From Verrucomicrobium sp. BvORR034 (GTDB taxonomy: Bacteria; Verrucomicrobiota; Verrucomicrobiia; Verrucomicrobiales; Verrucomicrobiaceae), in contig NZ_BATQ01000104.1 of assembly GCF_000739635.1 (NCBI RefSeq), positions 1 to 64,000 on the forward strand: 64,000 nt of DNA, written 5' to 3'. The position numbers and the translations under genes are program-made. A model generated the notes under the pieces. The model saw only the letters and a program-made list of their open reading frames with translations. It did no database searches and had not been told where the DNA came from. Below, piece by piece: positions 61,340 to 64,000 of the stretch. Numbering within the stretch: position 1 is the first letter of the stretch; each line of letters starts with the position of its first letter.

Positions 61340-62398
61340 ATGTCCACGCCGTCCCCCACCCGTCGCGACTTTCTTGCCCTGTCTGGCACCTCTCTCCTGG
61401 GATTGGCGGGCTGCGACGGCCCGGCCGCCCCGGCCTTCACTCCAAAGACCACCTTGGGCATCACGGGGCCTCAGTTCACACTCAATGGGAGGCCCACCTT
61501 CCTGCTCGGCTGCAGCTACTACGCAGCACTGGGAGCTCCGGACAGCACTTGGAAGTCGGACCTGGATGAACTGCAACGCCTCGGGTTCAACTGGATCCGG
61601 ATGTGGGCCACTTGGGCCTCATTCGATAACGACATCTCCGCCGTGCATCCCAAGACGGGCAAGGCCCGGCAGCCGTATCTGGATCGGCTGAAAGCGCTGC
61701 TGACCAATTGCGATGCCCGCGGCATGGTCGTGGACGTGAGCCTCTCTCGGGGCAACAGCGTGACTGGACCAGCCAAGCTGCAGAAACACGAGGCGCATGG
61801 GGAAGCCGTTCGCACGCTGGTGAGTGAACTCAAGGACTGGAAGAACTGGTACCTTGACCTCAGCAACGAGCGGAACCTGACTGACAAGCGCTTCTGCAGC
61901 TACGATGAACTGGCGGCTCTGGCCGGCCTCTCCCGATCCATCGACCCGGGTCGTCTGCTCACCGCCTCGTTTGCGGGAGATTTCTCCCCAGATGATCTCC
62001 AGGCCTACTCCCAGCAGGTGAAGGTGGACTTTCTTAGCCCGCATCGTCCCCGTGGTGCCAACTCCCCTGCCGAGACCGAAACGCGAACGACGGAGTGGCG
62101 GGCCACGACGCTCAAGCTGGGCAAGGAGCTGCCCGTGATGCACCAGGAGCCGTTCCGTCGGGGCTACGGCTTCTCCCCCGAGGTGAAGGACTTTCTCACC
62201 GATCTGGAAGGGGCGGTGCGGGCAGGTGCAGGCGGATGGTGTTTCCATCAAGGCGATGTCCGCAAGGCCCCCGACGGTCGCCCCCGACGATCCTTCGATC
62301 TGCGGGACGGGCCCCTGTTCAGTCAGCTGGACGACGTGGAGAAACAAGCCATCAGCCAAATGGCGGCATCGGTCAAAACGGCCTCGGGAACGCGCTAG
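61340..62398 (+). CDS. Tat-exported glycoside hydrolase-like protein
   Basis: From ATG at 61340 the 352-residue protein begins with a twin-Arg leader (PTRRDFLALSG) ending in a lipobox-like GLAGCDG. The body looks like a TIM-barrel glycosidase (GH5/cellulase-like): FLLGCSYYAALG, LGFNWIRMWATW, WYLDLSNERN with a candidate acid/base Glu, and ELPVMHQEPFRRG with a candidate nucleophile Glu near the end. Substrate unknown; it may be a lipoprotein on the outer side of the inner membrane. Confidence 0.7.
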   Translation: MSTPSPTRRDFLALSGTSLLGLAGCDGPAAPAFTPKTTLGITGPQFTLNGRPTFLLGCSYYAALGAPDSTWKSDLDELQRLGFNWIRMWATWASFDNDISAVHPKTGKARQPYLDRLKALLTNCDARGMVVDVSLSRGNSVTGPAKLQKHEAHGEAVRTLVSELKDWKNWYLDLSNERNLTDKRFCSYDELAALAGLSRSIDPGRLLTASFAGDFSPDDLQAYSQQVKVDFLSPHRPRGANSPAETETRTTEWRATTLKLGKELPVMHQEPFRRGYGFSPEVKDFLTDLEGAVRAGAGGWCFHQGDVRKAPDGRPRRSFDLRDGPLFSQLDDVEKQAISQMAASVKTASGTR

Positions 62399-62499
62399 GC
62401 GCCGCTACTGGGTGCGGAATTCCTCCGCTTTCTCCATTTCCTGTCCAGATTGGTTCTGCGGCGGCGTTTCCCTCGTGTCCGAGTTCCGTCCCCGCCGCC

Positions 62500-63936
62500 A
62501 TGTCCGCTCCGTCTACTCCGTTCTCCTGCGCCGGTCACCGGGCAGTCTGGGCGCCGACGCGTCGGGAGTTTGTCTACAGCCTCGGGGCGAGCATTGGCAG
62601 TGTGGCTCTGACCCAGGCGCTCGCGGGAGAGAACTCCGCGACGGGACCGCTCGCGCCCAAAGCTGCCCATGTGCCCGCCCGGGCCAAGCGCTGCATCTTC
62701 CTCATGATGGAGGGCGGTCCGTCCCACATCGACACCTTTGATCCCAAGCCCGCTCTCAAGCGGCTGCATCTGAAGGAATTCGTGCGCAACGATGTGCAGC
62801 AGTCGGCCATGTCCGGTGGGAAGAGGTACTACGTGCAGAGCCCGTTCGGCTTTGCCAAGTACGGCGAAAGCGGGGCCGACATGTGCGACCAATGGGAGCA
62901 TCTGCGGCATCACGCGGATGACCTCTGCTTCTACCGCGGCTGTCAGGTTGACTCCGTGAACCACCCGACGGCGATGTACCAGATGAACACGGGAAACCGC
63001 TTTGGCGGAGATCCCGGCATCGGCGGCTGGGTAACGCATGGCCTGGGCTCGGTGAACCAGAACCTGCCGGGGTTCATCGTCTTGCCGGAGGTTTCCTATC
63101 CACAGGGCGGCTCTGCGAATTGGAGCAACGGTTACCTGCCAGCCAGCTTCCAAGGCACGCCCTTGCGAGCCCGAGGCTCCCCGATTCTGGATCTCCAGCC
63201 AGCACCGGGCATCACGGCCGAACATCAGCGGGCCAACCTGGATCTGCTGGAGGCCTTGAACCAGCGTCATCAAGCGGAACATCCCTGGCATGACGACCTC
63301 GCTGCTCGTATGGAAAACTACGAGCTGGCGTTTCGCATGCAGATGCAGGTGCCGGGCGTGCTGGACATCAGCAAGGAGAATGCCCAGACGCAGGAGATGT
63401 ACGGGATCGGCAGTGGTCCCACGGACGCCTTTGGCCGCAAGTGCCTCCTGGCCCGCAAGCTGGTGGAACAAGGGGTGCGCTTTGTGCAAGTGTATGCCGG
63501 CACGTGGGATTCCCACGACTACATCGAGCGTGCGCACGGCAATCTGATCCGTGCGGTGGACAGCCCCATCGCGGGTCTGCTCGCCGACCTGAAACAACGG
63601 GGCCTGCTGGAGGATACCTTGGTGGTGTGGTGCGGCGAGTTCGGCCGCAGCCCGGACAACGGCGTGCGCGGCGGCACGGCCTATGGGCGCGATCACAACC
63701 CCAAGGCCATGACGGTCTGGATGGCGGGCGGAGGGGTGCGGGCCGGCCACACGATCGGAGCCACGGACGAAACCGGTGCCCAGGCTGTCGATTGTGTGCA
63801 CCATGTGCGGGATCTCCACGTGACGCTGCTGCGGCTCCTGGGGCTGGATGACAACAAGCTCACGTACTTCCATGCCGGGCGCTTCAAGCAACTCTCGCAG
63901 TTCGGGGGCAGCGTCATCAAGGAACTCATCGCCTAG
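62500..63936 (+). CDS. Tat-exported DUF1501 (sulfatase-like) protein
   Basis: From ATG at 62500 the 478-residue protein has a twin-Arg region (PTRREFVYSLG) and the DUF1501 body: KRCIFLMMEGGPSHIDTFDPKP, VNHPTAMYQMNTGNR, ARKLVEQGVRFVQVYAGTWDSH, LVVWCGEFGRSPDNG and GRDHNPKAMTVWMAGGG, which matches the alkaline-phosphatase-like superfamily used by this family. It is the usual partner of the DUF1549/DUF1553 protein at 57122. The longer frame to 62095 overlaps the preceding gene and is a shadow. Confidence 0.9.
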   Translation: MSAPSTPFSCAGHRAVWAPTRREFVYSLGASIGSVALTQALAGENSATGPLAPKAAHVPARAKRCIFLMMEGGPSHIDTFDPKPALKRLHLKEFVRNDVQQSAMSGGKRYYVQSPFGFAKYGESGADMCDQWEHLRHHADDLCFYRGCQVDSVNHPTAMYQMNTGNRFGGDPGIGGWVTHGLGSVNQNLPGFIVLPEVSYPQGGSANWSNGYLPASFQGTPLRARGSPILDLQPAPGITAEHQRANLDLLEALNQRHQAEHPWHDDLAARMENYELAFRMQMQVPGVLDISKENAQTQEMYGIGSGPTDAFGRKCLLARKLVEQGVRFVQVYAGTWDSHDYIERAHGNLIRAVDSPIAGLLADLKQRGLLEDTLVVWCGEFGRSPDNGVRGGTAYGRDHNPKAMTVWMAGGGVRAGHTIGATDETGAQAVDCVHHVRDLHVTLLRLLGLDDNKLTYFHAGRFKQLSQFGGSVIKELIA

Positions 63937-64000
63937 ACGCTCGCCCCCTTTTGAGGTAGGCTGGGTTCGTGGAAGCACCCCGCGTCTGTGATACCAAACC

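Noticed and set aside
62395-63978. 527-codon open frame antisense to the DUF1501 gene
   Set aside because: Shadow frame; the sense frame shows the full DUF1501 pattern.

Overview
The window looks like chromosome of a Verrucomicrobia-type (PVC superphylum) bacterium with one integrated filamentous phage. Lineage signs are a pair of PEP-CTERM proteins, two ECF sigma factor / FecR-LamG modules, a cytochrome-c/DUF1549/DUF1553 protein with a nearby DUF1501 protein, start codons often lacking a clear Shine-Dalgarno, and many short palindromic intergenic repeats. This assignment is inference from gene content; no rRNA or complete tRNA gene is present. Left part (1-28 kb): two small proteins; a 1452-residue NACHT-like NTPase ending in a PD-(D/E)xK-like nuclease domain (probable anti-phage protein, AT-richer than its surroundings); a complete branched-chain amino acid ABC operon (livK-H-M-G-F, minus strand); a translationally coupled run of UvrD/PcrA helicase, phosphodiester glycosidase-like protein, RNase HII and YraN; two paralogous trypsin-like PEP-CTERM proteins; a lipase-like lipoprotein; an XRE/S24-like regulator; endonuclease V; an esterase; a three-gene carbohydrate operon (DhaL, LsrF-type aldolase, TIM-barrel isomerase) ended by a good terminator; and an overlapping pair of a double-domain KaiC-like ATPase and a hybrid histidine kinase. 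Middle part (28.5-34.5 kb): sparse, AT-richer DNA with a family of small paralogous proteins (about 66-90 residues), a GNAT acetyltransferase, a DUF3592 membrane protein and much repeat-rich intergenic DNA. Inovirus (35081-46588): an 11.5 kb element bounded by a 27-bp imperfect direct repeat whose minus strand resembles a Xer dif site. Inside, on the minus strand and in Ff-like order, are an ssDNA-binding protein, a HUH replication initiator, the major coat protein followed by a terminator, an attachment protein, a pVI-like protein, Zot/pI and a secretin/pIV. No integrase is present, which fits XerCD-dependent integration. Two probable abortive-infection cargo genes lie outside the morphogenesis block: a HEPN RxxxxH protein with zinc-binding cysteines and an AbiJ-like protein behind a possible leader-peptide/terminator attenuator. 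A ~520-bp structured noncoding sequence lies in the phage intergenic region and again just outside the left att site; compensatory changes between the copies suggest conserved hairpins and a relic of an earlier related phage. Right part (46.6-64 kb): a SWIM/SNF2 helicase divergent from a ParA-like ATPase, two ECF sigma + FecR/LamG gene pairs separated by a NUDIX-like protein, a cytochrome-c/DUF1549/DUF1553 protein, a fatty acid hydroxylase, three tandem copies of a ~138-bp repeat, a Tat-exported glycosidase-like protein and a Tat-exported DUF1501 protein.
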